DNA of 64,000 bases from HGM12998 sp900756495 (GCA_958477305.1 CAUEFI010000008.1:68969-132968); one strand, 5' to 3'; shown: positions 8,896 through 17,202, counted from the first letter of the stretch. Notes: a model not told the origin generated them from the sequence alone. Program-made: numbers and translations.

Positions 8896-10116
8896 CTACA
8901 GAATTGCCTTGATCCGCTCCACAGCCTCCTCCGTGGCTGCCGCGTCTCCAAAGGCAGTGAGGCGGATGTATCCCTCTCCGCTGGGACCGAAGCCTGCACC
9001 GGGCGTGGTCACCACACAGGCCTCGCGGAGCAGCTTGTCGAAAAAGTCCCACGATCCCAGGCTCTCCGGCGTCTGGCACCAGATATAGGGGGCATTGATT
9101 CCGCCGTACACCGTCAGGCCGGCGGCACTCAGCCCCTCCCGGATCATTCTGGCATTGTTCAGATAGTAGCCGATTGCCTCGTGAATCTGCTTTTGTCCCT
9201 CGGGCGTGAAGGTGGCCTCCGCCGCCCGCTGAATCACATAGGGTACGCCGTTGAACTTGGTACTCTGACGGCGGGCCCACATGGCGTTCAGGCTGGCTCC
9301 CCCCCGCTCCAGCGCCTTGGGTACCACCGTATAGGCACAGCGGTTGCCGGTAAATCCGGCCGTTTTGGAAAAGGAGCGGAACTCAATGGCGCATGTCTTG
9401 GCTCCCTCAATCTCAAAGATGGAGTGCGGGATCTCCGGATCGGTAATAAATGCCTCATAGGCACTGTCGAATAGAATGACGCTGTCATTGGCATTGGCGT
9501 AGTCCACCCATGCCTTGAGCTGCTCCCTGGTGGCCACGGCGCCGGTCGGATTGTTGGGGAAACAGAGATAAATCAAATCCACTTTACACTTGGGCAATGC
9601 CGGGGAAAAAGCGTTTTCCGCTGTACAGGGCATATAGACCAGCTTATTCCAGCAGCCCAGAGCGGCATCGTAGTCGCCGGCCCGGCCTGCCATAGCGTTG
9701 GTGTCCACATAAACGGGATAGACCGGATCGCACACCGCCACCACATTGTCCACCGAGAAGATATCGCCGATGTTGCCGCAGTCGCTCTTCGCCCCGTCGG
9801 AGACAAAGATCTCCGTATCCTCCAGATGCACGCCGGAGGCCCTGTAGGAATCCCGGATGGCGAAGCGCAGGAAATCATAGGTGCAGTTGGTCTCCTCGCA
9901 GTAGCCCCGGAACGTATCCTTGCGCCCCATCTCCTCCGTGGCCTTATGCATCGCCTCAATCACGGCAGGCGCCAGCGGCAGCGTCACATCCCCAATCCCC
10001 AGCCGGATCAGCGGCATGGGAGGATTTTGGGCGGCAAAGGCCCTGGTACGCCGGCCAATTTCAGGGAACAGGTAGCCCCCGGGCAGCTTCTGGTAATTGA
10101 TATTAATCTGTGCCAT
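8896..10116 (-). CDS. dapL: LL-diaminopimelate aminotransferase
   Basis: 406 residues, class I/II PLP aminotransferase fold. The PLP lysine lies in SFSKTAGFTGNRC near residue 250, and the N-terminal YLFPEIGRR and TFRGYCEETNCTYDFLR segments are characteristic of DapL. It converts tetrahydrodipicolinate and glutamate directly to LL-diaminopimelate, so this organism probably makes meso-DAP and lysine by the aminotransferase route. It overlaps dapF by 14 bases and its ribosome site (AGGAG) lies inside dapF. The amino donor is glutamate, which fits its place between dapF and glutamate synthase. Confidence 0.95.
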   Translation of the reverse strand: MAQININYQKLPGGYLFPEIGRRTRAFAAQNPPMPLIRLGIGDVTLPLAPAVIEAMHKATEEMGRKDTFRGYCEETNCTYDFLRFAIRDSYRASGVHLEDTEIFVSDGAKSDCGNIGDIFSVDNVVAVCDPVYPVYVDTNAMAGRAGDYDAALGCWNKLVYMPCTAENAFSPALPKCKVDLIYLCFPNNPTGAVATREQLKAWVDYANANDSVILFDSAYEAFITDPEIPHSIFEIEGAKTCAIEFRSFSKTAGFTGNRCAYTVVPKALERGGASLNAMWARRQSTKFNGVPYVIQRAAEATFTPEGQKQIHEAIGYYLNNARMIREGLSAAGLTVYGGINAPYIWCQTPESLGSWDFFDKLLREACVVTTPGAGFGPSGEGYIRLTAFGDAAATEEAVERIKAIL

Positions 10117-10903
10117 TCTCGAACTCTCCTTTGAATACGGTCACGGCAGGACCGGTCATATAAATGTGCTGGTTCTCCGACCAGCGGATTTGAAGTACTC
10201 CTCCCCGGAGCCGGACGGCGGCGTCCCTGTCTGCCAAGCCGGCCGATACGGCGGCGGCCAGCGCGGCGCAGGCCCCTGTGCCGCAGGCCAGGGTCTCCCC
10301 GCTCCCCCGCTCCCAAACCCGCATGTTCAGGCTGTCACGGGAGAGGACCTCAACAAACTCGGCATTGGTGCGTCCGAGGAAACTGGAATGGCATTCGAAG
10401 CGCGGCCCCAGCTCCTCCAGCTTCAATTCGCCGATGCCATCCAGAAAGACCACCGCGTGGGGGTTGCCCATAGATACCGGATATACGGTGTAGTTCATAC
10501 CCAGTATGGGCAGGATTCTGACGTGATCCAAAACGGGTATTCCCATGTCCACCGTCACCTCCTCCACCTGGCCCTCCTTTGGGCGCAGGGCGAGGAATTT
10601 TACCCCGGACGCAGTCTCCACGCTCAAGGCCGTCTTTTTCGTCAGGCCCTGGTCGTATACAAATTTACCCAAGCAGCGGATACCGTTGCCGCACATCGCT
10701 CCCTCAGAACCGTCGGCATTGAACATCCGCATTTTAAAATCAGCCGTCTCTGACGGCCCGATACAGATTAGGCCGTCTCCCCCTACTCCAAAGTGGCGGT
10801 CGGACAGCCGCCGGGCCAGAGCCGGCAATCCCTCCGGCTCCCCCTCCATACAGTTGAGATAGATGTAGTCGTTCCCCAGGCCGTGCATCTTGGTAAATTT
10901 CAT
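10103..10903 (-). CDS. dapF: Diaminopimelate epimerase
   Basis: About 266 residues. Both catalytic cysteines are visible: GAMCGNGIRCLGK near residue 75 and ETLACGTGACA near residue 215, with N-terminal KFTKMHGLGNDY. It interconverts LL- and meso-diaminopimelate for lysine and peptidoglycan. Start chosen at ATG 10903, eight bases after GGAGG; the in-frame ATG five codons upstream overlaps that site. It overlaps dapL by 14 bases, making a dapF-dapL pair between the ANTAR gene and gltB. Confidence 0.95.
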   Translation of the reverse strand: MKFTKMHGLGNDYIYLNCMEGEPEGLPALARRLSDRHFGVGGDGLICIGPSETADFKMRMFNADGSEGAMCGNGIRCLGKFVYDQGLTKKTALSVETASGVKFLALRPKEGQVEEVTVDMGIPVLDHVRILPILGMNYTVYPVSMGNPHAVVFLDGIGELKLEELGPRFECHSSFLGRTNAEFVEVLSRDSLNMRVWERGSGETLACGTGACAALAAAVSAGLADRDAAVRLRGGVLQIRWSENQHIYMTGPAVTVFKGEFENGTD

Positions 10904-10926
10904 TTCAGCCACCTCCATAGACAGCG

Positions 10927-10954
10927 GCGGCGGCAGTCACCAGACTGCCGCCGC
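10927..10954. repeat. Perfect 12-bp hairpin between the ANTAR gene and dapF
   Basis: GCGGCGGCAGTC and its exact complement around a 4-base loop. There is no T-run on the minus strand after it, so it is not a classical terminator. It may be an mRNA-stability or processing element inside the glnA-to-gltD transcript. Confidence 0.6.
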
Positions 10955-11000
10955 AAGACAGCTTCTGCGTTGTCTTTCTCGCTGTTTCAATGTATGTGGC

Positions 11001-11537
11001 CTACATGCCTTCTAAAACCAACTGGGCCGTCTGGATCATCTTGGCTCCGCTGTCCATGCTCCGCTTCTGGAGGAAGCGGTGGGCCTGTTCCTCCGTCATT
11101 CCATGGCGCTCCATCAACAGCTGCTTGGCCTGATCGATGACCGCCTTTTCCTCAGCGCTGCGGCGCGGCTTAACAAATTTCTCCAACCGGTGCCCCACTT
11201 GGAGGAGCATCCGCACCGAGGCGATGAGATCCCCTTTGGAGACAGGGGAGGCCAGCTTGAATATATCGTCGCTCTGACACAGGTCCAGCATCCCCTGGAC
11301 CGCTACCATCAGCATGGCGCAGGTGGGCGGCAGATCTTCAAAGAGGCCCTCGGCCGACTCGTCGGAAAACTTGTAGCCGCAGACTACTGTGGTGATGTGC
11401 TGCTTGTTTACCGCCCGCTTGACCTGATCGGCGGACTTGCAGACGATACAGGCCGCTGTACCCGAGGTCTCCAGAATCTCCTTGACACGCCAGCAGCTCT
11501 TGTCGCTTTCAAAGGCTACAATCACCTTGTCCATCAC
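11001..11537 (-). CDS. ANTAR-domain protein with pseudo-receiver (nitrogen-linked antiterminator candidate)
   Basis: 178 residues. Residues ~125-178 fit the ANTAR RNA-binding three-helix domain (AEEKAVIDQAKQLLMERHG, then TEEQAHRFLQKRSMDSG). The first ~115 residues resemble a response-regulator receiver, but the end of predicted beta-3 reads VVCGYKF with no aspartate, so classical phosphorylation looks unlikely. ANTAR proteins bind paired stem-loops in leader RNA and prevent termination. The gene lies 48 bases after glnA, and the glnA leader holds a terminator that such a protein could act on. GTG start at 11537 is 10 bases from AAGGAG; an ATG follows at 11534. Confidence 0.85.
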   Translation of the reverse strand: MMDKVIVAFESDKSCWRVKEILETSGTAACIVCKSADQVKRAVNKQHITTVVCGYKFSDESAEGLFEDLPPTCAMLMVAVQGMLDLCQSDDIFKLASPVSKGDLIASVRMLLQVGHRLEKFVKPRRSAEEKAVIDQAKQLLMERHGMTEEQAHRFLQKRSMDSGAKMIQTAQLVLEGM

Positions 11538-11585
11538 ACTCTATCAACTCCTTCTCAGTAAGGAGTACGCGAAACGCCTCACCAA

Positions 11586-12917
11586 TTAATAGTTGATGAT
11601 ATATTTCTCCCGCTCCCAGGAGCTGACGCGGGTGCGGTACTCGTCCCACTCCTTCATCTTACCTTCAATGTAGTTTTCCGCCACGTGAGTCCCCAGCGTA
11701 TCCATAACCAACTGATCCGCCTGCATGGCCTTAATCGCCTCTTCCAGGGATCCGGGCAGGCTGTCAATGCCTCTGTCGCTCCGGGCGGCGGCGTCCATTT
11801 CGAAGATATTTTCCGTAATCTCGGGAGGCGGGGTCATCCCCTTTTCGATGCCGTCCAGTCCGGCGGCCAGACAGACGGCCAGCTCCAAATAGGGGTTGCA
11901 GCAGGGATCCGGGCTGCGCAGCTCCACGCGGGTAGCCTGCCCCCGGGAGGCCGGGATACGGATCAGGGCGGAGCGGTTGGAGGCCGACCAAGCCAGATAG
12001 CAAGGGGCCTCGTAACCGGGAACCAGGCGCTTATAGGAGTTAACCAGAGGATTGGTAATGGCGGCCATTCCCTTTACATGGGCCAGAATGCCGGCAATAA
12101 AGGAGTAGGCCTCTTTAGAGAGTTCCTTTTCTCCGTTGGGATCGTAGAAGACATTCTTACCGTTCCTGAACAGAGACATATTGGTGTGCATACCGGATCC
12201 ATTGATGCCGAAGATGGGCTTGGGCATAAAGGTGGCATGGAGCCCGTTCTTCTGGGCCAGTGTCTTTACCGCCAGCTTGAAGGTCATGATGTTATCCGCA
12301 GTATGGAGTGCATCCTCGTATTTGAAGTCGATCTCGTGCTGCCCCTCGGCAACTTCATGATGAGATGCCTCAATCTCAAACCCCATCTGCTCCAGCGCCA
12401 TACAGATTTCACGGCGGGTCCCTTCACCGTGATCCAGAGGTCCCAGATCGAAATATCCTGCCTCGTCATTGGTCTTGGTGGTGGGCTTGCCCTCATCATC
12501 GGTCTGGAACAGGAAAAATTCGGCCTCCGGGCCCACGTTGAAAGCGTCGTAGCCCATTTCGGCGGCCTTCTTCAGCACGCGTTTGAGCACGCCTCGGGGG
12601 TCGCCTACAAAGGGTGTCCCATCGGGATTATATACGTCGCAGATCAGGCGGGCCACCTTGCCGTGCTGGGGACGCCAGGGAAAGATGACAAAGGAATTCA
12701 GGTCGGGATACAGGTACTGGTCGGACTCATCAATGCGGACGAAGCCCTCGATGGAGGAGCCGTCAAACATCATCTTGTTGTCCAGCGCCTTTTCAACCTG
12801 CGAGGCAGTGATTGCAACATTTTTAAGCTGACCGAAGATATCGGTAAACTGGAGGCGGACAAATTCAATATCCTCCTCTTTCACAATGCGCATAATATCT
12901 TCCTTGGTATACGCCAT
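11586..12917 (-). CDS. glnA: Glutamine synthetase, type I
   Basis: 443 residues, the short GSI-alpha size of Gram-positives. Conserved segments include MFDGSSIEGF (~50), EAEFFLF (~130), NGSGMHTNMS (~240), NRSALIRIP (~315) and NPYLELA (~345). The tyrosine loop used for adenylylation in GSI-beta enzymes is not evident, so control is probably by feedback and at the RNA level. It makes glutamine from glutamate, ammonia and ATP. Ribosome site AAGGGG before the ATG. First gene of the nitrogen operon, read from a near-consensus promoter through a leader terminator. Confidence 0.97.
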   Translation of the reverse strand: MAYTKEDIMRIVKEEDIEFVRLQFTDIFGQLKNVAITASQVEKALDNKMMFDGSSIEGFVRIDESDQYLYPDLNSFVIFPWRPQHGKVARLICDVYNPDGTPFVGDPRGVLKRVLKKAAEMGYDAFNVGPEAEFFLFQTDDEGKPTTKTNDEAGYFDLGPLDHGEGTRREICMALEQMGFEIEASHHEVAEGQHEIDFKYEDALHTADNIMTFKLAVKTLAQKNGLHATFMPKPIFGINGSGMHTNMSLFRNGKNVFYDPNGEKELSKEAYSFIAGILAHVKGMAAITNPLVNSYKRLVPGYEAPCYLAWSASNRSALIRIPASRGQATRVELRSPDPCCNPYLELAVCLAAGLDGIEKGMTPPPEITENIFEMDAAARSDRGIDSLPGSLEEAIKAMQADQLVMDTLGTHVAENYIEGKMKEWDEYRTRVSSWEREKYIINY

Positions 12918-12960
12918 TTCAGGTGTCCCCTTTCATCATTGAACTATTTGGGTTGGGTTG

Positions 12961-13002
12961 TAAAAAAGGAAGGCGCTCCGCCCTTGGGGTCGGAACGCCT
13001 TC
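12961..13002 (-). terminator. Leader terminator (attenuator) upstream of glnA
   Basis: On the minus strand a 12-base arm GAAGGCGTTCCG pairs with CGGAGCGCCTTC (one G-U pair) around a 10-base loop and is followed by CTTTTTTA. It lies between the glnA promoter and the glnA start, so it can only act on the glnA transcript. The 5' arm can instead form GAACG-AAGG-CGTTC with the preceding bases, a competing antiterminator-like hairpin. Attenuation is an inference. Confidence 0.75.
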
Positions 13003-13021
13003 GTTCTCAACTGATGTTTTG

Positions 13022-13050
13022 AGTATACGGATTTTAACGTCCGGTGTCAA
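13022..13050 (-). promoter_or_regulatory. Strong predicted sigma-A promoter of the glnA operon
   Basis: TTGACA, 17-base spacer, TATACT on the minus strand. The predicted start near 13015 gives a leader of about 100 bases containing the attenuator. Confidence 0.85.
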
Positions 13051-13226
13051 GAGGTTTTGGAACAGTTTTCAATCTTTGTTGCAAATATCACCGAGCAAGC
13101 CCCGTTAGCCCCGGTTATTTATGCAACTTTTGTATTGTATGACTGCAAACGCAGGAATGCCGTCATCCACACATGAACCACTGGACACTTCCCATACGAC
13201 TCCCATGCCCGGCGCGGCGGCTTCTG

Positions 13227-14591
13227 TTATACTTCGATGGGATACACCTCTGTAAAACAGCCGTCGCAGAAGCCGCAGGAGGCCTTGGGGGCAATGTGGC
13301 GCAGTCCCTCCCTGCTGAGGAAGCCCAAGCTATCCGCACCGATGAGTGTGCGGATTTCCTCCACACTGTGCCTGCAGGCAATGAGGTTTTCCTTGTCCGG
13401 GATGTCGGTGCCGAAGTAGCAGGGGGCGATAAAGGGCGGCGCGGAGGACCGCATATGGACCTCTCTGGCCCCTGCCTCCCGCAGGAGAGAGACGATCTGC
13501 CGGGAGGTGGTGCCCCGGACGATAGAATCGTCAATCATCACCACCCGGCGGCCCTCCACCTGACTCTTCAGAGCTCCCAGCTTGATGCGTACCGCTTGCT
13601 CCCGTGTCCCCTGGTCGGGCGTAATAAAGGTGCGGCCGATATAGCGGTTCTTGACGAAGCCCTGGCCATATGGGATGCCGGATTCTTCCGCATAGCCCAT
13701 AGCGGCGTCCAGCCCTGAGTCCGGAACCCCCACCACAATGTCGGCCTCCACCGGATGTTCCCGGGCAAGGATTCGTCCGGCCTCCAGCCGGGCGTCATGA
13801 ACACTCTGCCCGCAGATTACAGAGTCGGGACGGGCAAAGTAAATATACTCAAACATACACATATGGGAGGTAGCCCGAGAACAGTTTTCCCGGATGGAGC
13901 GGATATGTCCCTCCTCCACCACCATAATCTCGCCGGGCTCAATTTCCCGCTCGTAGGACGCTCCCACCGCATCCAGGGCGCAGGATTCAGAGGCAAAGAC
14001 CACCGCCTCCCCTCTCCTTCCCATGCACAGAGGTCTGAATCCCCAGGGATCCCGGGCAGCAATGAGCTTTCGGGCCGACATGACGATAAGGGAATAAGCC
14101 CCCCGCAGTCCCTTCATAGCCTGGCATACCGCCTCTTCTGCCGAGCCGCAACGCAGTCGTTCCTGAGCGATGGCATAGGCAATGAGCTCCGAATCGGTTG
14201 TCGTCTGAAAGATCGCCCCCCGGTATTCAAAGGACGTGCGGAGGTCCCGGGTATTTACCAAGTTGCCGTTGTGGGCGACCGCCAGGGTACCCTTGACATA
14301 TTTCAGCGTCAAGGGCTGGGCATTTTCTCGCCGACCGCCCCCAGTGGTGGAATAACGGACGTGCCCCACGGCAATGGTTCCGTTAAGATCGTCCAGCGTC
14401 TTATCGTCAAAGACATCTCCCACCAGCCCCAGATCCTTATGGTAGGAGAGTTCCAGGCCGTTCATCGTGGCGATACCGCAGGCCTCTTGTCCCCGGTGCT
14501 GAAGAGCATAGAGCCCATAGTAAGTGGTGCGGGCGCAGTCCCCCGCCGGATTGTAGATACCGAAGACCCCGCATTCCTCATGAATGGACAT
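13227..14591 (-). CDS. purF: Amidophosphoribosyltransferase
   Basis: 454 residues. First committed step of purine synthesis: PRPP + glutamine to phosphoribosylamine. The start MSIHEECGVFG puts the nucleophile at Cys7 after a short propeptide, as in Bacillus-type enzymes. The PRPP loop is VVMIDDSIVRGTTSRQ near residue 350, and cysteine ligands for a structural 4Fe-4S cluster appear as VICGQ, LIACRHS and ASCGFCDGC. ATG 14591 is 7 bases from GGAGG; the frame continues upstream but has no similarity there. Divergent from asnB, with a structured leader. Confidence 0.96.
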   Translation of the reverse strand: MSIHEECGVFGIYNPAGDCARTTYYGLYALQHRGQEACGIATMNGLELSYHKDLGLVGDVFDDKTLDDLNGTIAVGHVRYSTTGGGRRENAQPLTLKYVKGTLAVAHNGNLVNTRDLRTSFEYRGAIFQTTTDSELIAYAIAQERLRCGSAEEAVCQAMKGLRGAYSLIVMSARKLIAARDPWGFRPLCMGRRGEAVVFASESCALDAVGASYEREIEPGEIMVVEEGHIRSIRENCSRATSHMCMFEYIYFARPDSVICGQSVHDARLEAGRILAREHPVEADIVVGVPDSGLDAAMGYAEESGIPYGQGFVKNRYIGRTFITPDQGTREQAVRIKLGALKSQVEGRRVVMIDDSIVRGTTSRQIVSLLREAGAREVHMRSSAPPFIAPCYFGTDIPDKENLIACRHSVEEIRTLIGADSLGFLSREGLRHIAPKASCGFCDGCFTEVYPIEV

Positions 14592-14611
14592 GGTCAATCC
14601 TCCATTTTTTA

Positions 14612-14725
14612 AATAAAAAAGGGTACACTGTCCACAAGCTCCATACCACTTCTGTATAGAGCTCCCCACCTTCGGGTAACGGGATGGCATTAAGGCACCC
14701 CGCCTGCGCGACACTGCACCGATCT
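14612..14725 (-). ncRNA. Unassigned structured leader RNA upstream of purF
   Basis: On the minus strand GGTGCAGTGTC pairs with GACAGTGTACC (10 of 11 positions) over ~90 bases, and the closing arm is followed by TTTTTT. Inside are a 6-bp stem (GGGGTG/CATCCC), a small ACC-CGAA-GGT hairpin and a 9-bp stem (GCTCTATAC/GTATGGAGC). A separate hairpin around 14740-14762 precedes it. This multi-branched fold ending in a T-run just before the purF ribosome site resembles an expression platform of a riboswitch or a small RNA gene. I could not match it to guanine, ZTP, THF or ykkC motifs. The 6S RNA family was considered without proof. Confidence 0.45.
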
Positions 14726-14773
14726 TTTTTCACTGTTCCCGCCCTTCTCCGGGGGAGAACGGCTCTTTTTGTT

Positions 14774-14803
14774 ATGGTATCACAGAGGTTCCCCTGTTTG
14801 CAA
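14774..14803 (-). promoter_or_regulatory. Possible purF promoter
   Basis: TTGCAA, 18 bases, TACCAT on the minus strand. It would give a ~175-base leader including the structured RNA. Only a moderate match. Confidence 0.3.
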
Positions 14804-14877
14804 TGGGCAATTTCGCGCGCTTTTTTCCTTTTTCTACGTCCAAAATCATCAAATGCAACATCCGGTTTCCAAATGCA

Positions 14878-14883
14878 TATACT
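14878..14883 (+). promoter_or_regulatory. Possible -10 box of asnB
   Basis: TATACT on the plus strand, 14 bases before the leader terminator. The -35 region is poor (TGCAAC-like near 14854). The same -10 hexamer occurs at glnA. Confidence 0.35.
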
Positions 14884-14896
14884 GTGGGTGAGCAAG

Positions 14897-14932
14897 GGCG
14901 TTCGCTTCAGGGTAGAAGCGAACGCCTTTTTT
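14897..14932 (+). terminator. Leader terminator (attenuator) upstream of asnB
   Basis: Perfect 12-bp stem GGCGTTCGCTTC/GAAGCGAACGCC with a 6-base loop, followed by TTTTTTA and then directly by the asnB ribosome site GAGGAGGG. No plus-strand gene precedes it, so it must act on asnB. The 5' arm overlaps a small alternative hairpin GAGC-AAGGGC-GTTC whose six-base loop has A1 and G4 as in ANTAR targets. Confidence 0.75.
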
Positions 14933-14948
14933 AGAGGAGGGAACTGCC

Positions 14949-16787
14949 ATGTGCGGTATTGCGGGACAAATTGACTTGGAACAGACTCACAACCTTGCCT
15001 CTCATAGAGAGGTCTATGAAAGGATGCAGCGCGCGCTGGTCCGCAGAGGCCCTGACCAAAATGGGCTCTGGCTCACAGAGGACGCGGCTCTGGTTCATAC
15101 CCGGCTCTCGGTGGTGGATCTGAAGGGCGGCCGGCAGCCCATGACTCTGCAGCAGGGGGAGCGGGAGTACGCCTTGGTCTATAATGGAGAGCTCTACAAT
15201 ACCCCCGAACTCCGGGCCGAACTGGAGGGACTGGGTCACACCTTTTCGGGGCATTCGGACACTGAGGTTCTCCTTCACGCCTACCTTCAGTGGGGAGACG
15301 GCTGTGTAGAGCGCTTCAACGGTATTTTTGCATTTGCAGTGTGGGAGCGGCATAGACGGCAGCTTTTCCTGGCCCGGGATCGGATTGGAGTTAAACCGCT
15401 CTTTTATGCCCTGCCCTCAGCAGGCGGACTGCTCTTCGCCTCTGAGATAAAAGCTCTGCTGGCCCACCCGCTGGTAGAGCCAGAGGTAGACGCCGACGGG
15501 GTGGCAGAGCTGATCTTCATCGGCCCGGGACGGACGCCGGGTTATACCCCTTTCCGGCAGATTCGGGAGATTCCCCCCGCCACCTGCGGCTATTACGGTG
15601 CCGGCGGGCTGCGCCTGCGGCGGTACTGGAGACTCAACGACCGTGAACACACCGAGAACTTCGAGCAGACGGCGGAGCACGTACGTTTTCTGGTCACCGA
15701 TGCCATCAAGCGACAATTGGTTTCCGATGTACCGGTGGGGACCTTTCTCTCCGGCGGACTGGACTCCAGTCTCATCTCGGCGGTGGCGGACCGCTGTCTG
15801 ACAGAACAGGGTGAGCAGCTGCAGACCTTCTCAGTAGATTACCGGGAGAACGACCGATATTTTAGGGCCAGCAAATTCCAGCCCAACAGCGACGCTGCTT
15901 TTATTAAGCAGATGAACGCCTTTCTTCAGGCAGAAAACCACCGGGTGGTGCTGGACAGTATTGATGTGGCCCAAGCCCTTGGTGAGGCGGTCGTGGCCCG
16001 GGATCTGCCTGGGATGGCCGACGTGGACTCCTCTCTGCTGCTCTTCTGCCGTGCCATCAAGCCTCATGTCACAGTAGCCCTATCCGGGGAATGCGCTGAC
16101 GAGATTTTTGGGGGCTATCCCTGGTACCGGGATCCGGAAATTCGGGCACATGAGGGCTTTCCCTGGGCCCAGTCCACCGCTTGGCGCGCATCCTTTCTGG
16201 CGGGGGACTGGCGGAATATCGACGGCTTTTCCTACGTGGACGCCCGATACCGGGCCACCGTGTCTGCCGCCGACGTATTGCCGGGCAGCCCGCCCGCTGA
16301 GCGGCGGATGCGTGAGATGACGCTTCTCAACTTTGCCTGGTTCATGCAGACCCTTTTGGAGCGAAAGGATCGCATGAGCATGTACAGCGGACTGGAGGTG
16401 CGGGTTCCCTTCTGTGACTGGCGGATTGCCGAATACCTCTATGCCGTTCCCTGGTCTTTCAAGGACTACCGCGGCCATGAAAAGGGACTTCTGCGCCATG
16501 CCATGAGGGGATTGCTGCCCGAGGAAGTTCTCTGGCGAAAAAAGAGCCCCTATCCCAAAACGCATCACCCCGACTATCTCTCCGCTGTATCCAGCATGCT
16601 GCAGAAGATTCTCTCCCAGCCTGACGCTCCAGTATTTCAGATTGTCGAGCGCTCGGCCCTGGCAGCCCTGCCGGAAAACTCCGCCGGCTCTCCCTGGTAC
16701 GGACAGCTCATGGCTATTCCGCAGACCATCGCCTATTTCCTCCAGATTAACAATTGGCTGGAGCGGTATCAGGTTCGGCTGGTCTAA
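14949..16787 (+). CDS. asnB: Asparagine synthase (glutamine-hydrolysing)
   Basis: 612 residues. Cys2 (MCGIAG) is the glutaminase nucleophile, and the N-terminal domain has RLSVVDL and NGELYN. The synthetase domain carries the ATP pyrophosphatase loop SGGLDSS near residues 268-274 and SGECADEIFGGYPWY near 380. It makes asparagine from aspartate, glutamine and ATP. Divergent from purF. Its leader has a terminator like that of glnA, which suggests control by nitrogen or amino-acid state. Ends 8 bases before the csoR promoter, with no clear terminator between. Confidence 0.95.
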   Translation: MCGIAGQIDLEQTHNLASHREVYERMQRALVRRGPDQNGLWLTEDAALVHTRLSVVDLKGGRQPMTLQQGEREYALVYNGELYNTPELRAELEGLGHTFSGHSDTEVLLHAYLQWGDGCVERFNGIFAFAVWERHRRQLFLARDRIGVKPLFYALPSAGGLLFASEIKALLAHPLVEPEVDADGVAELIFIGPGRTPGYTPFRQIREIPPATCGYYGAGGLRLRRYWRLNDREHTENFEQTAEHVRFLVTDAIKRQLVSDVPVGTFLSGGLDSSLISAVADRCLTEQGEQLQTFSVDYRENDRYFRASKFQPNSDAAFIKQMNAFLQAENHRVVLDSIDVAQALGEAVVARDLPGMADVDSSLLLFCRAIKPHVTVALSGECADEIFGGYPWYRDPEIRAHEGFPWAQSTAWRASFLAGDWRNIDGFSYVDARYRATVSAADVLPGSPPAERRMREMTLLNFAWFMQTLLERKDRMSMYSGLEVRVPFCDWRIAEYLYAVPWSFKDYRGHEKGLLRHAMRGLLPEEVLWRKKSPYPKTHHPDYLSAVSSMLQKILSQPDAPVFQIVERSALAALPENSAGSPWYGQLMAIPQTIAYFLQINNWLERYQVRLV

Positions 16788-16794
16788 TGGGCGC

Positions 16795-16846
16795 TTGACA
16801 AAATGGCTGCGGCAGCTCATAATAAAATATATCCCCCTATTAGTAT
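16795..16846 (+). promoter_or_regulatory. csoR promoter with CsoR-type operator
   Basis: TTGACA, 17 bases, CATAAT, followed after 5 bases by ATATCCCCCTATTAGTAT. That element closely resembles ATATACCCCCATAGGTAT before the P-type ATPase and known Firmicute CsoR operators (C-run flanked by ATA/TAT). Suggests autoregulation. Confidence 0.65.
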
Positions 16847-16859
16847 CGGAGGAATGCGC

Positions 16860-17135
16860 ATGAGACAGTGTATGGATGCCGACAATCTCCACCGCCGCCT
16901 GCGGAAAATCATTGGTCAGGTTCAGGCTATCGACCGGATGGTAGACGAGGACGTCCCCTGCGAGGATGTCCTCGCTCAGATTAACGCAGCCAAATCGGCC
17001 CTGCATAAAGTCGGGCAGGTCGTGCTTGAGGGGCATATTCAGCACTGTGTGCGCGACGGCATCGAACATGGAGACGCTGACCAGACCATCGCCAGCTTTA
17101 CCAAGGCGGTGGAGCGTTTCGCCAATATGACCTAG
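16860..17135 (+). CDS. csoR: CsoR/RcnR-family metal-sensing repressor, CsoR type
   Basis: 91 residues, all-helical DUF156 family. Cys34, His59 and Cys63 reproduce the Cys-x24-His-x3-Cys spacing that binds Cu(I) in CsoR, rather than the RcnR or FrmR ligand sets. Start at ATG 16860, seven bases from GGAGG; the frame is open upstream but this start fits the family length. Likely targets are itself and the P1B ATPase at 19.9 kb, where a matching operator is seen. Followed by a strong terminator, so csoR is probably monocistronic. Copper is inferred from the ligand pattern; sulfur-species sensing (CstR) is less likely because His59 is kept. Confidence 0.88.
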   Translation: MRQCMDADNLHRRLRKIIGQVQAIDRMVDEDVPCEDVLAQINAAKSALHKVGQVVLEGHIQHCVRDGIEHGDADQTIASFTKAVERFANMT

Positions 17136-17202
17136 ATCGCACAGCAACAGCCGCTCCTAGAACGTGCACTGCCCTGCTGAAAAGCAATCGCACCATTACG
17201 AT

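Noticed and set aside
14684..14974. Small plus-strand ORF between purF and asnB
   Set aside because: It overlaps the purF promoter and leader and the asnB terminator, lacks a ribosome site and reads through structured RNA sequence.
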